DNA of 40,356 nt from JAFGGG01 sp964638895 (GCA_964638895.1 CAZWYY010000038.1:1-40356), one strand, 5' to 3'. Positions 17,132 through 25,275 are shown, numbered from the stretch's first letter. Made by a program: numbers and translations. Notes: generated by a model from the letters alone, not told the origin.

Positions 17132-18193
17132 TCAATTTTCCTCTTCCCTAAAATTATAATGTTGTATATACGAATCCAGATTTTCCTTTGTAATAATCTC
17201 TATCGGAAGCAGTTTCTTTTGTTCCACGTCGGTTCTAAGCACAATCTTTGCGTAAAGCGCCATAATTCCTTCGTATCCCTGGCGCAATGGCTGCTGGTTG
17301 ATGATAAAATCCACCGATCCTGTTTTCAAACACCGTATATTTTCCTTTATTAAATCATATCCGATAATATGGATCTTACAATTCAGGTCCAATGCGGTTA
17401 TCGCGTCCGCGAAATAATGCGTAGACGCATTGGGCACGAAAATTCCTCTCAGGGCATGGTTTTCATCAAGGATTTTTTTGGTAAGGATATCAAAGGCGTT
17501 GAACTCTTCGATATCGGGCAGGGAATATTGTGTGATGGAAACCAGGGGGTTGTCCCTGAAAAACGCCTGGAACCCGGAGGCACGAATGTTGATATGGTAA
17601 TCGGGCGGCGTAATCACGATTACGGCCAGACTGCCCCTGTTTTGGATTAACACGGACATCAGCTTTCCGGAGGTCAATCCGCCCAGGAAAGAGTCCTGGC
17701 CGATAAACGACAGTTTGCCGCAGTTGGGAATATCGGCGTTAAAAAGTACGTACGGGTTCCGGGGCGGGTATTCGTTCAGGTATTTTTCCACCAGGCGTGA
17801 CAGGACCGGCGCGATTAAAAAACCGTCATTTTTATCCTCGAGCGCCCGTTTATATTCATCGATAAACGAGCTGTCCAGGTAGCGGTCGTAATAATAAAAC
17901 CTGAAGTTTATCTTAAAATGCGCCAGCTCCTCTTTCGCCTGTTCCATGCCTTTTTTTGAAATCCGCCAATAATTGTCGTTTTGATGAGCATACGGCATGA
18001 TGATCCCGAAATTGTGGGTCCTGGCCTTCACCAGCTGGCTGGCGATAATATTGGTTTTGTACCCGGTTTCCCGGATAATTTTTTCCACCTTTTTCCTGGT
18101 GCTGTCCGAAAAGCGGCCGCGATTGTGAATTACCCGGTCCACTGTACCGATCGATACATCAGCCATTCTGGCAATATCTTTAATGGTTATCAT
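17132..18193 (-). CDS. LacI-family regulator of the arabinose genes
   Basis: A 353-residue regulator lying between araA and araB. The helix-turn-helix is at about 1-45 (IKDIARMADVSIGTVDRVIHN), followed by a ligand domain whose N-lobe starts at NFGIIMPYA and whose C-lobe starts at FIGQDSFLGG. The C-lobe end INQQPLRQGYEG closely matches SQNPYMQGYNP in the MCP at 11495. ATG 18193 is used because it gives the normal family start. The role in arabinose control is inferred from position and operators; it would replace the GntR-type AraR of Firmicutes. Confidence 0.88.
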   Translation of the reverse strand: MITIKDIARMADVSIGTVDRVIHNRGRFSDSTRKKVEKIIRETGYKTNIIASQLVKARTHNFGIIMPYAHQNDNYWRISKKGMEQAKEELAHFKINFRFYYYDRYLDSSFIDEYKRALEDKNDGFLIAPVLSRLVEKYLNEYPPRNPYVLFNADIPNCGKLSFIGQDSFLGGLTSGKLMSVLIQNRGSLAVIVITPPDYHINIRASGFQAFFRDNPLVSITQYSLPDIEEFNAFDILTKKILDENHALRGIFVPNASTHYFADAITALDLNCKIHIIGYDLIKENIRCLKTGSVDFIINQQPLRQGYEGIMALYAKIVLRTDVEQKKLLPIEIITKENLDSYIQHYNFREEEN

Positions 18194-18210
18194 ATTCAAC
18201 CTACCATCAT

Positions 18211-18226
18211 GCGTTAAGGTAAACGC
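18211..18226. promoter_or_regulatory. Arabinose operator at the regulator's transcription start
   Basis: GCGTTAAGGTAAACGC matches the 16-bp consensus at 14 positions. It lies just downstream of the -10 box of the regulator's promoter, so binding should block its own transcription. Confidence 0.65.
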
Positions 18227-18238
18227 TATGTTTATTTC

Positions 18239-18267
18239 ATATTAATAAATATCCGCGGTCTTGTCAA
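18239..18267 (-). promoter_or_regulatory. Promoter of the arabinose regulator
   Basis: On the minus strand, -35 TTGACA (18267-18262), 17-bp spacer, -10 TAATAT (18244-18239). The expected leader is about 40 bases and contains the operator at 18211. Confidence 0.7.
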
Positions 18268-18287
18268 ATCATCCGTGACCGGCCCAA

Positions 18288-18303
18288 GAGGGAACGTTAA
18301 CGC
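18288..18303. promoter_or_regulatory. Possible third arabinose operator at the araA stop
   Basis: The segment ends in AACGTTAACGC and matches the 16-bp consensus at 13 positions, with one good half-site. It overlaps the araA stop codon and lies about 20 bases upstream of the regulator's -35 box. Confidence 0.4.
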
Positions 18304-19793
18304 AAATATCCTGAAAAATAGGCCTCATTCCAGCGAAGTTCTTTTTTAAACCCGGATATGTTTGTGGTCTCGTCTATTACCAGAAACTCCACCCCTGCCA
18401 TTTCGGCGAAATCCTCCAGATGTTCCCTGCGGACAGCCTTGGAAAAGCCGGTGTGATGCGCTCCGCCGCCAAGAATCCATGCCGCGGCCGCGGTTTCGAG
18501 CTCCGGTTTGGGGGTCCACAGCACCCTGGCCACGGGCAGCCGCGGCAGATCGGGGGCCTCTTCCACCTCTACCTCGTTTACCAGTAGGCGGAAGCGGTTG
18601 CCTAAATCGATCAGGCTGGCGTTCAGACCCCGCCCGGACGCCGTGTCAAATACAAGCCGGGCCGGATCTTCTTTGCCGCCGATTCCGAGCGGATGCACTT
18701 CAAGCCGGGGAGTCCCGGAAGCAATGGACGGGCAGACCTCGAGCATATGCGCGCCCAACACCTTGTTGCCCTCCGGATGCAGATGGTAGGTGTAATCCTC
18801 CATAAACGAGGTCCCGCCCTCCAACCCCTGCGACATCACCTTCATGCTCCGTACCAGGGCGGCGGTCTTCCAGTCACCCTCGGCCCCGAAGCCGTAGCCC
18901 TGGGCCATCAAGCGCTGGACCGCCAGTCCGGGCAGTTGCGCAAGCCCGTGTAAATCCTCAAAGGTTGTGGTAAAGGCCGCGAATCCCCCCCTTTCCAGGA
19001 AGGTCTGCAGCCCCACCTCAATGCGGGCCGCCTGGTAAATCGATCCGTATTTTTTATCCAGAACGTCCTTTGCTAGCTGGTATGAATCCCCGTACTCGCG
19101 GATTTTTTGTTTTATCTCATCCTCCGGGGCCGCGTCCACTTCATGTACAAGCTCTCCCACGCCGAAGCCGTATACCGAATAACCGAAACGAATCTGGGCC
19201 TCAACCTTGTCCCCTTCGGTTACCGCCACCTCCCGCATATTATCACCGAAGCGCGCTATTTTTAGTTTATGGGAATCATCCCAGGCCAGGGCCGCACGTA
19301 TCCAGGTTTCCAGTTTTTCCAGGGTCGTCCTATCCTTCCAGTAACCGACGATAACCTTTCTGGCTATCCGCATCCTGGCGGCGATAAACCCGAATTCCCT
19401 TCCACCGTGGGCGGACTGATGCATGTTCATATAGTTCATGTCCAGGGTCTGCCAGGGAATATCCCTGTTATACTGGGTATGAAGATGTACAAAGGGTTTG
19501 TGTAACATACCAAGCCCCGCGATCCACATCTTGGCGGGAGAGAAGGTGTGCATCCAGGTGATAAGCCCGATACAGGCGGTATCGGAATCGGCCTCAAGGC
19601 AAATTCTGGTGATCGCCTCCGGCGACACAAGTACATTTTTCTTTACAATCTTTACAGGCAGGTTTATATGTTGCCCCAAATACGCCGCTACCTGCCCGGC
19701 GTCTTCATCCACCTGCTTCAACACCTCATCCCCGTAAAGATGTTGGCTTCCCGTTAAAAACCAGATTTCTGACGTTTGTGCCTGTGTTTTCAT
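18297..19793 (-). CDS. araA: L-arabinose isomerase
   Basis: A 498-residue enzyme of full family length that converts L-arabinose into L-ribulose in the cytoplasm, using Mn2+. It starts with the typical EIWFLTGSQHLYG and contains FMEDYTYHL and the metal-site histidine region GGAHHTGFSKAV. The start at ATG 19793 is clear from the family N-terminus. No ribosome binding site precedes it, and a promoter -10 box lies 11 bases upstream, so the message is probably near-leaderless. It is first in the order araA, regulator, araB, araD. Confidence 0.97.
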   Translation of the reverse strand: MKTQAQTSEIWFLTGSQHLYGDEVLKQVDEDAGQVAAYLGQHINLPVKIVKKNVLVSPEAITRICLEADSDTACIGLITWMHTFSPAKMWIAGLGMLHKPFVHLHTQYNRDIPWQTLDMNYMNMHQSAHGGREFGFIAARMRIARKVIVGYWKDRTTLEKLETWIRAALAWDDSHKLKIARFGDNMREVAVTEGDKVEAQIRFGYSVYGFGVGELVHEVDAAPEDEIKQKIREYGDSYQLAKDVLDKKYGSIYQAARIEVGLQTFLERGGFAAFTTTFEDLHGLAQLPGLAVQRLMAQGYGFGAEGDWKTAALVRSMKVMSQGLEGGTSFMEDYTYHLHPEGNKVLGAHMLEVCPSIASGTPRLEVHPLGIGGKEDPARLVFDTASGRGLNASLIDLGNRFRLLVNEVEVEEAPDLPRLPVARVLWTPKPELETAAAAWILGGGAHHTGFSKAVRREHLEDFAEMAGVEFLVIDETTNISGFKKELRWNEAYFSGYLR

Positions 19794-19804
19794 TTGTAAA
19801 TTAA

Positions 19805-19833
19805 TTGATAAGCATTTTTATATACTTAGTCAA
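19805..19833 (-). promoter_or_regulatory. Promoter of araA
   Basis: On the minus strand, -35 TTGACT (19833-19828), 17-bp spacer, -10 TATCAA (19810-19805). No copy of the arabinose operator is seen here, so control of araA itself is unclear. Confidence 0.55.
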
Positions 19834-19886
19834 GATATTTTTATAAGGAGGAGCGACGTGCGTACGTATGTTGAGGCGGCCTGAAT

Positions 19887-20330
19887 CTATGCGCCGAGTT
19901 TCTTCTCATAAAATTTGGAGCATTTATAGAACGCATACCCGTCCCGCTCGTAAAACACATGGGCGCGCGAGCGCATGATATTGCTGTGGAGCTTCACGAC
20001 GGACAAGCCCCTGCCGCGCGCCGTATTCTCTATCTCACGCAAAAGCCGAGCGCCCACGCCCTTGCTGCGCTCTGTTTTTTTTACCAAAAGCTGCACGATC
20101 TCCACATACGGTTCAAACCCGATATCGAAACAATCCCTGGTCTGGACATAGGCCAGCACGGAATCCCCTTCGGTTGCCAAAAGAATGCGGTTTTCCGGGC
20201 GCTTCAGCGCCCCGTTAATCTGGGCCCTGAGGGCTTCCCTGTGCACCTCCAGGTCTTTGTCCCAGTCCTGAAAGAGTGTAACAAATTCATTAAAATGCTT
20301 ATCCGTATACGCTTCAACCCGCATGTCCAT
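19887..20330 (-). CDS. GNAT-family N-acetyltransferase
   Basis: A 147-residue protein with the acetyl-CoA-binding pattern VEIVQLLVKKTERSKGVGARLLREIE, where the R/Q-x-x-G-x-G/A loop appears as RSKGVGA, and a C-terminal HVFYERDGY strand-turn typical of the family. The acceptor is unknown. ATG 20330 follows a GAGG site and lies five bases after the flavin reductase stop, so the two form a small operon. Confidence 0.88.
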   Translation of the reverse strand: MDMRVEAYTDKHFNEFVTLFQDWDKDLEVHREALRAQINGALKRPENRILLATEGDSVLAYVQTRDCFDIGFEPYVEIVQLLVKKTERSKGVGARLLREIENTARGRGLSVVKLHSNIMRSRAHVFYERDGYAFYKCSKFYEKKLGA

Positions 20331-20334
20331 ATCC

Positions 20335-20895
20335 TCATTCCTTCAGTTGCCTGCCGATGGAAAAGGTCCTGCCCAGGTTTCCTTCCGCCGCGGCATAGTG
20401 TGTTCTCATGTACGCCAGTGGCCGGAGTTTTTCAAAGTCATGCGCGCCGCCGCCGACAAACTCCTCGTTCATATGCGCCTCGGTTATGCGGCCGATAAAA
20501 TAATCGTGCGAGGGCAGCCCCACCACGCGTTCCACGGTACAGCCGAGGTTCAGCGGGCACTCCTCAATCAGGGGCGCGCCGGCGAGTTCACCATAAAACA
20601 GGGAAAACCCGCAGACCGCGGCCTTGTCAGTGTCACGGCCCGAGGTGATGCCGCAGAAATCGGTCTCTACCGCCAGGTCGGCGGAGGGTACGTTCACTGA
20701 AAATTCCTTCACCTTGGAGATGAGTTCGTGGGTAAAACGCGACCGGCGGATCCCCACGCCGAGCATGGGCGGCTCGGAATTGACGATCCCGGCCCAGGCA
20801 ATGGCCGCAAAACTGATGTCTTTGCCGCGCCTGCATCCCACCAGCACGGCGGGCAGGGGGAACAGCAGCGGCGCGGGGCTTACCTTTATCTTCAT
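20335..20895 (-). CDS. Flavin reductase-like (FMN-binding split barrel) protein
   Basis: A 186-residue protein of the flavin reductase domain family, with the flavin-contact segment FAAIAWAGIVNSEPPMLGVGI and the FSVNVPSADLA strand. Members in anaerobes are often annotated as flavoredoxins and carry FMN in the cytoplasm. ATG 20895 follows GGAGGAG. Its role in this neighbourhood is not clear; the acetyltransferase behind it gives no metabolic hint. Confidence 0.87.
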   Translation of the reverse strand: MKIKVSPAPLLFPLPAVLVGCRRGKDISFAAIAWAGIVNSEPPMLGVGIRRSRFTHELISKVKEFSVNVPSADLAVETDFCGITSGRDTDKAAVCGFSLFYGELAGAPLIEECPLNLGCTVERVVGLPSHDYFIGRITEAHMNEEFVGGGAHDFEKLRPLAYMRTHYAAAEGNLGRTFSIGRQLKE

Positions 20896-20926
20896 GTCAT
20901 ACTCCTCCGGTTTTTAATTCGCAGGG

Positions 20927-21553
20927 TTATTCTTCCCGGTCCTGCATAGTATGCTCAAGCCACACCATCGGTATCTGTATATTGATGTATACCTTATACT
21001 CATTCGGCGAATCGGCGGATTTTACATTGAAAACATCATATGCCGTTCCGTCTATAGTGGTAAATGACTGCATTGTGTGTTCAAGCTTCAGGTATCCTAA
21101 GATTATATATTCTTCCCTGACATTGATTACGTTATACGCGGTTTCAGGTGTGAGGCCGTCAGCCCCCCGTATGATTGATTTTATCAACCCAAGCGCGATT
21201 GAGGCGTGCCGGCGGGCAAGATCCTCGTTTCCCGCCGCCTCGTAAACTTTCATTGCGTAAAAATGCAGATCAATGAGCACAAAGCTGCTTTTTCCGTTCG
21301 CTTCCACCAGTTCGATGATCTTATTGTAATCCCCGCTTTGGTATGCGGTTTGCATTTCATCTATAATGTCCAAATTATACGGATTATAAAACTCGGTTTC
21401 CGTATAAGCAAAGCGCAATCTGCGGTAGTCTTCCACATCAGCGTTGTTATGTAAAACAAACTCAAGCAGGTCTTCATACGTATTCTCACCTTCTGCGTAT
21501 AAAACACATACAAAGGCTATTATAAAGAAGGTGATACACAGGCACTTCTTCAT
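20927..21553 (-). CDS. Exported DUF4919-type protein
   Basis: A 208-residue protein with an N-terminal signal peptide (about 1-20, CITFFIIAFVCVLYA). The rest matches the DUF4919 pattern: YEDLLEFVLHNN, the LRFAYTETEFYNPY block, a TPR-like helical middle (AMKVYEAAGNEDLARRHASI), then DGLTPETAYNVINVREEY and a beta-rich end with INIQIPMVWL. The function is not known; the protein should lie outside the cytoplasm. ATG 21553 follows AAAGGT. Confidence 0.8.
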   Translation of the reverse strand: MKKCLCITFFIIAFVCVLYAEGENTYEDLLEFVLHNNADVEDYRRLRFAYTETEFYNPYNLDIIDEMQTAYQSGDYNKIIELVEANGKSSFVLIDLHFYAMKVYEAAGNEDLARRHASIALGLIKSIIRGADGLTPETAYNVINVREEYIILGYLKLEHTMQSFTTIDGTAYDVFNVKSADSPNEYKVYINIQIPMVWLEHTMQDREE

Positions 21554-21563
21554 ACGATTACCT

Positions 21564-21866
21564 TTATTTAAATACCTCGCTCAACCCCTGCGAGGCCGCG
21601 TACACGGTTCCCACCCCGCTGATGAAATCGGCGATATACAGGGCCTCCATTATTTCTTCTTTGCTTGCCCCGTGCTCCATGGCCTGCCTGGCCAGGGAAG
21701 CAACCCCGCCGGCCGCGCCGTGCCCGGCGTCCAGCGCCATGCCAATCAGGTATTTCACCTTGACGGGCAACGCTCCCGGCTTGAACGCATGGTCCCTGTC
21801 CTGTGCCACCTTATTAAAAAATCCCGGGTCTATTTTTTTAATGGTTTCCAATGGATGCCTGTCCAT
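21564..21866 (-). CDS. Carboxymuconolactone decarboxylase-family protein
   Basis: A 100-residue all-helical protein of the CMD/AhpD superfamily, recognised by VKYLIGMALDAGHG, the following helix AAGGVASLARQAMEHGASKEEIMEAL and a glycine-containing last helix. The CxxC redox motif of AhpD-type peroxidase partners is absent; no cysteine occurs at all. ATG 21866 follows GGAGG. It is therefore not a thiol peroxidase; its reaction is unknown. Confidence 0.82.
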   Translation of the reverse strand: MDRHPLETIKKIDPGFFNKVAQDRDHAFKPGALPVKVKYLIGMALDAGHGAAGGVASLARQAMEHGASKEEIMEALYIADFISGVGTVYAASQGLSEVFK

Positions 21867-21918
21867 GTTTTCCTCCTTTGATGGCTTGAGATATTTCATC
21901 TAATAAATTGTACTCAAT

Positions 21919-22305
21919 TCAGAAATACGTTAACAGATTCAGATTTGACTTTATTTTGAAATACATGATACCGTTTTGTTCCAGTCCGGAGATGACCTCA
22001 AAGTTCTTTCCGTCCGTACGCAATACCACCCTCTCCCTGTTTTCGGATTCTATAATCAAATAATACGTGCCCGCAAACTTCACCGTATCCTTTTGGTAAT
22101 TATTGAGTCTATCCATAATCATCTGAATCTGTTCCGGATCCGTTATCTCCCTTTTATTGATTTCTCTCCCTATGTATTCATGTGTCCGGTCCTCGATGGT
22201 TATTTTAGTCACGCGGCCTTCAAGGAGGATCTGTTTGCAACCCCCAAGAAGGCTAGAAATAAAAAAGAGCAAAATTATTCCCTTAAATATACCGCCGCCA
22301 GCCAT
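21919..22305 (-). CDS. Small lipoprotein, unknown
   Basis: A 128-residue protein with a signal peptide ending in a lipobox (SSLLGGC), so probably a lipid-anchored envelope protein. The mature part is beta-rich with a repeated pattern of charged strands (GRVTKITIEDRT, YYLIIESENRERVVLR); no family is recognised. The ATG at 22305 lies five bases after a TATAAT box, which predicts a truly leaderless message. Confidence 0.65.
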   Translation of the reverse strand: MAGGGIFKGIILLFFISSLLGGCKQILLEGRVTKITIEDRTHEYIGREINKREITDPEQIQMIMDRLNNYQKDTVKFAGTYYLIIESENRERVVLRTDGKNFEVISGLEQNGIMYFKIKSNLNLLTYF

Positions 22306-22310
22306 GGCTC

Positions 22311-22339
22311 ATTATAGCCCGGTGGGCGGTCAGTGTAAA
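22311..22339 (-). promoter_or_regulatory. Promoter of the lipoprotein at 22305
   Basis: On the minus strand, -35 TTTACA (22339-22334), 17-bp spacer, -10 TATAAT (22316-22311). Only five bases separate the -10 box from the ATG, so transcription should start at or next to the start codon. Confidence 0.75.
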
Positions 22340-22364
22340 GTCCGTCCCGGCTCTTATTATAATG

Positions 22365-22393
22365 TGTACAAAGTTTTAAATCCCATATATATT
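22365..22393 (+). promoter_or_regulatory. Possible promoter of the cytochrome c assembly genes
   Basis: A weak -35 TGTACA (22365-22370), 17-bp spacer and -10 TATATT (22388-22393), 17 bases before the ATG at 22411. No ribosome binding site is visible. Confidence 0.45.
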
Positions 22394-22410
22394 AAAAACG
22401 CCAAAAACTG

Positions 22411-23397
22411 ATGAATATAAAAACCGGTTTAAGCAATATATACGGTCTGTTGAGGTCGGTCAGACTCACGGTAGGGCTGCTCATTTATTTCGCCGTAGCA
22501 CTTGCGGCCGCCACCTTTATTCCCCAGACCGGGGGAGCGCCGGGCCCCGCCGGTATGTCCTCCGCCGCCGGGGAAACCGGCCCGGATTCACTGCTTGCGC
22601 TGCTGGGACTGACCAATTTCTTTATTTCCGTGTGGTTCATCCTTCCCCTCTTCGTGTTTTTCCTCAACCTGCTGGCCTGCACGGTACATCGCATACGCGG
22701 AGAGTTGAAACGCAACCACTGGCGGCATTATGGACCGGATATCATCCACGTGGGCATCTTGTTTATAATTATAAGCGCGATGATCTCGTTTTTCGGCAGG
22801 CAGGAGGGGCAACTTGTGCTGACCAGGGGGGAAGCAAACGCGCTCCCCAATGGATACAAAATCACCCTGCTTGATTTCAGTGAGGATCGTTATGCCGACG
22901 GTTCGGTCAAGGAATGGCATTCCAACGTTCGCCTGACCGATCCCGGCGGGAAGGAGCGGGTTGAGGACATTCGTGTCAACCACCCGGTGTCCGCCGGATA
23001 TCTCTCACTATATCTGATAAGCTTTTGGCGGTTACCGGAACTGATTCTTTCAGACACCGGCGGCAACCGGTATACCCTGCTTCCTCGGGAAAGAATCGCC
23101 GGCCGTGATCAGACCGCCATATTTTTGGGTTTGGAAAAGGAATCGTCCTCACCGGCTCCCCTTGTGGTCATGGAGCTGCGGACCGGAAGCAACGCGGCCG
23201 CGGTGCGGAAAAGCTTCAGGCCGGGAGACGAGATACTGCCGGGGCTTTTACTGAAACAAACGGCCACCAGAACCATAAACGTGTTTCAAATAGGATATGA
23301 CCCCGGCTTCTTTCCTCTGATGGTTTCATTCTTAATAATAGCCGGAGGACTGGGCATTACTTTTTGCCAACGGCTGCACCGGGGGAAGAATACATGA
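22411..23397 (+). CDS. ResB/Ccs1-like cytochrome c biogenesis protein
   Basis: A 328-residue membrane protein with four hydrophobic segments (about 17-37, 66-90, 108-124 and 303-320) and a large extracytoplasmic region between the third and fourth. This layout and the opening LRSVRLTVGLLIYFAVALAAATFIPQ match ResB/Ccs1 of the system II cytochrome c pathway, which works with CcsA to move and attach haem outside the cell membrane. It overlaps the ccsA-like gene by four bases. ResA and CcdA partners and any c-type cytochrome are not in the window. Confidence 0.85.
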   Translation: MNIKTGLSNIYGLLRSVRLTVGLLIYFAVALAAATFIPQTGGAPGPAGMSSAAGETGPDSLLALLGLTNFFISVWFILPLFVFFLNLLACTVHRIRGELKRNHWRHYGPDIIHVGILFIIISAMISFFGRQEGQLVLTRGEANALPNGYKITLLDFSEDRYADGSVKEWHSNVRLTDPGGKERVEDIRVNHPVSAGYLSLYLISFWRLPELILSDTGGNRYTLLPRERIAGRDQTAIFLGLEKESSSPAPLVVMELRTGSNAAAVRKSFRPGDEILPGLLLKQTATRTINVFQIGYDPGFFPLMVSFLIIAGGLGITFCQRLHRGKNT

Positions 23398-24248
23398 TTT
23401 CACAACTTGGTTTTTTTTGCTTCGCCGCGTCCGCCGTCATACAGGCAGTATCTCTTTTCCGGCAAAAGACCGATCCCTTAAGCCTCTTCTTATTGCCGGC
23501 CGGGTCGCTTTTACTCTTTGCGGCGATTATCGAGCGCAGTATTTTAATCGGCTTTCCGGCCGTGACTAACACCTTCGAATCCCTTGTGTTTTTTTCCGCG
23601 GTAACCGGGGCCATCCTGTTCTTCTACCGTCTGCGCCTGGGTTCGCGCACCCTGGTCCGAATATCGGACAGGGAGACCGGGGCCCGCGCCCCGGTCCGCA
23701 CGACGGCTCATGCTTCGGTCCAGTCCGACTGCTTTTTATTGTTCGGCGGCAGTATGTTCGTTGTCCTCCTGCTGGCGCTGGCCTCCTCGCCACTGGCCCC
23801 GAGTACGGTCAGGCCCCCGGTCCCCGCCCTGCGCTCAGCCTGGCTGGTACTGCATGTGACCCTGGCCTTTATCGGTGAGGCCTTCTTCTCGGTCTCATTC
23901 GTGGCCGCACTTATCTACCTGTTTTCTTCTGACGCGGAGAAACAAAAGGCATTGGACAGGATCATCTACACCACCATCGCCGTAGGCTACCCGATTTTTA
24001 CGGTTGGGGCGCTGATTTTCGGTGCGGTCTGGGCGCAGTATGCCTGGGGCCGCTACTGGGGCTGGGACCCAAAGGAAACCTGGGCCCTGGTCACCTGGCT
24101 GGTGTACACCCTTTACCTGCATTTCCGGTTCATCCGCCGTAAAACCGGGATGGTTCCGGTGCTGATAGCGGTGATCGGATTTTTATTTACGCTGTTCACA
24201 TTCCTGGGGGTAAACTTTCTTTTGTCGGGTTTACACAGTTACAGCTAG
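23394..24248 (+). CDS. CcsA-like cytochrome c assembly (haem-handling) protein
   Basis: A 284-residue, multi-helix membrane protein with the tryptophan-rich haem motif in WGRYWGWDPKETWAL, the mark of the CcsA/CcmC/CcmF superfamily. Histidines likely to hold haem occur in LVLHV and near the end in GLHSY. It starts at ATG 23394 inside the ATGA overlap with the resB-like gene, which fits the CcsB-CcsA complex of system II. The pair implies that the organism makes at least one c-type cytochrome. Confidence 0.93.
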   Translation: MISQLGFFCFAASAVIQAVSLFRQKTDPLSLFLLPAGSLLLFAAIIERSILIGFPAVTNTFESLVFFSAVTGAILFFYRLRLGSRTLVRISDRETGARAPVRTTAHASVQSDCFLLFGGSMFVVLLLALASSPLAPSTVRPPVPALRSAWLVLHVTLAFIGEAFFSVSFVAALIYLFSSDAEKQKALDRIIYTTIAVGYPIFTVGALIFGAVWAQYAWGRYWGWDPKETWALVTWLVYTLYLHFRFIRRKTGMVPVLIAVIGFLFTLFTFLGVNFLLSGLHSYS

Positions 24249-24446
24249 TCAAAGGATCTTCTTCAGGCGCAGGGAATTACCCACCATAAGCAGGCTGCTC
24301 GCGGTCATGACCGCGGCCGTAACGATAAAATTCTTTGACGCGCTGAATGGTCGTGAAGATGTTTTTAACTCCTCCTTTTTGCGCCCCGCATACCGGACGC
24401 GTGCAAAATACCCTGTATAAATAATAGCCGCCCCGAAAGTTATCAA
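24249..24446 (-). pseudogene. Short membrane ORF resembling a P-type ATPase C-terminal end
   Basis: A 65-codon frame with two hydrophobic stretches. The last part, VTAAVMTASSLLMVGNSLRL, resembles the final helix of copper- and heavy-metal-transporting P-type ATPases. The only start is a TTG with no ribosome binding site. The frame is in phase with, and open back to, the stop of the PTS gene upstream. It may be a remnant, a small membrane protein, or chance; a 15-bp inverted repeat lies across its start. Confidence 0.3.
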
Positions 24447-24458
24447 AAAGGAGGAGTT
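24367..24458. repeat. 15-bp perfect inverted repeat
   Basis: AACTCCTCCTTTTTG (24367-24381) and its exact reverse complement (24444-24458) enclose 62 bases. Each arm contains a GGAGG core on one strand. No target duplication or transposase accompanies it. Confidence 0.6.
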
Positions 24459-24509
24459 TCCGTTTTTTTCTGATTGTTTTCGTTTTACCCGATATTCCGC
24501 TGATTGCTT

Positions 24510-25232
24510 TTATCTACCGTTGTTGCCTTCAAGGGCGTCCAGCTCGCGTTCCTTGTCCCTGATCACGGCAAGCACGGCTTCCGGGGAACGGGCCTCAAGC
24601 AGACTGTTCCTTACGCCCTTGTCCCTGAGAACTAGGGACAGCCTTGCCAATACGTGTAAGTGGACGGACAATTGGGGAATAATCACCGCAACCATTATCC
24701 TGACCGGCCGGCCGTCGTAAGCCCTGAAATCAATCCCGGTTTGGGACAAACCCAAAAAAAGGAGGGGTCGGGGGGTGATATCATAGGATACCGAACGGGC
24801 ATGGGGAAAGGCGACCCCGTTTCCCACCGCCGTGGTATGGGATTCCTCGCGCGCCGTAATATCTTTCAACAGCGCGTCCGTGTTTTTAAGGATACCTTCG
24901 GAAGCGGCCGGGGCCAGTAATTCTTTAAGGGCGGCGGTCTTTTCTTCCGCTCTCAGGTTCAATACAATATGGGAGGGAGGGAGCATGCGGTGGACCTGCA
25001 CCTCGAAATCATCAAGGGTCTTTTCCAGATCCGCCAGAAAATTCTCGGAGGAATCATTCATCTCCGACTCGATCCATTCGATCAGTTTCTCCTTGCTGAA
25101 ACGGAACTGGTTGGCGATTTTCATGGACGGGAGTGTTTTCTCTTTGGCCAGCTTTATTACTGTCTTTACGTTAAGCCTGAGAATTTCAGCCAGCTCATCG
25201 GCGGTTATAAAGTCTTTGTATTCGCAGAACAT
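24510..25232 (-). CDS. HTH domain fused to PTS EIIA (PtsN/fructose type)
   Basis: A 240-residue protein. Residues 1-58 form an excisionase/MerR-like winged helix (FITADELAEILRLNVKTVIKLAKEKTLP, then FRFSKEKLIEWI). Residues about 85-235 form a PTS EIIA type-2 domain with the phosphorylatable H144 in GNGVAFPHAR. The design suggests a DNA-binding regulator whose state depends on phosphotransfer, linking sugar or energy status to transcription. ATG 25232 follows GGAGGAAAAT. No EIIB/EIIC is nearby, so it is more likely regulatory than a transporter part. Confidence 0.87.
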   Translation of the reverse strand: MFCEYKDFITADELAEILRLNVKTVIKLAKEKTLPSMKIANQFRFSKEKLIEWIESEMNDSSENFLADLEKTLDDFEVQVHRMLPPSHIVLNLRAEEKTAALKELLAPAASEGILKNTDALLKDITAREESHTTAVGNGVAFPHARSVSYDITPRPLLFLGLSQTGIDFRAYDGRPVRIMVAVIIPQLSVHLHVLARLSLVLRDKGVRNSLLEARSPEAVLAVIRDKERELDALEGNNGR

Positions 25233-25275
25233 ATTTTCCTCCGAAATACGTTATAATACTTTATTTTAATCTATA

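Noticed and set aside
24367..24458. Calling the inverted repeat an insertion sequence or MITE
   Set aside because: There is no transposase, no target duplication and only one copy in the window.
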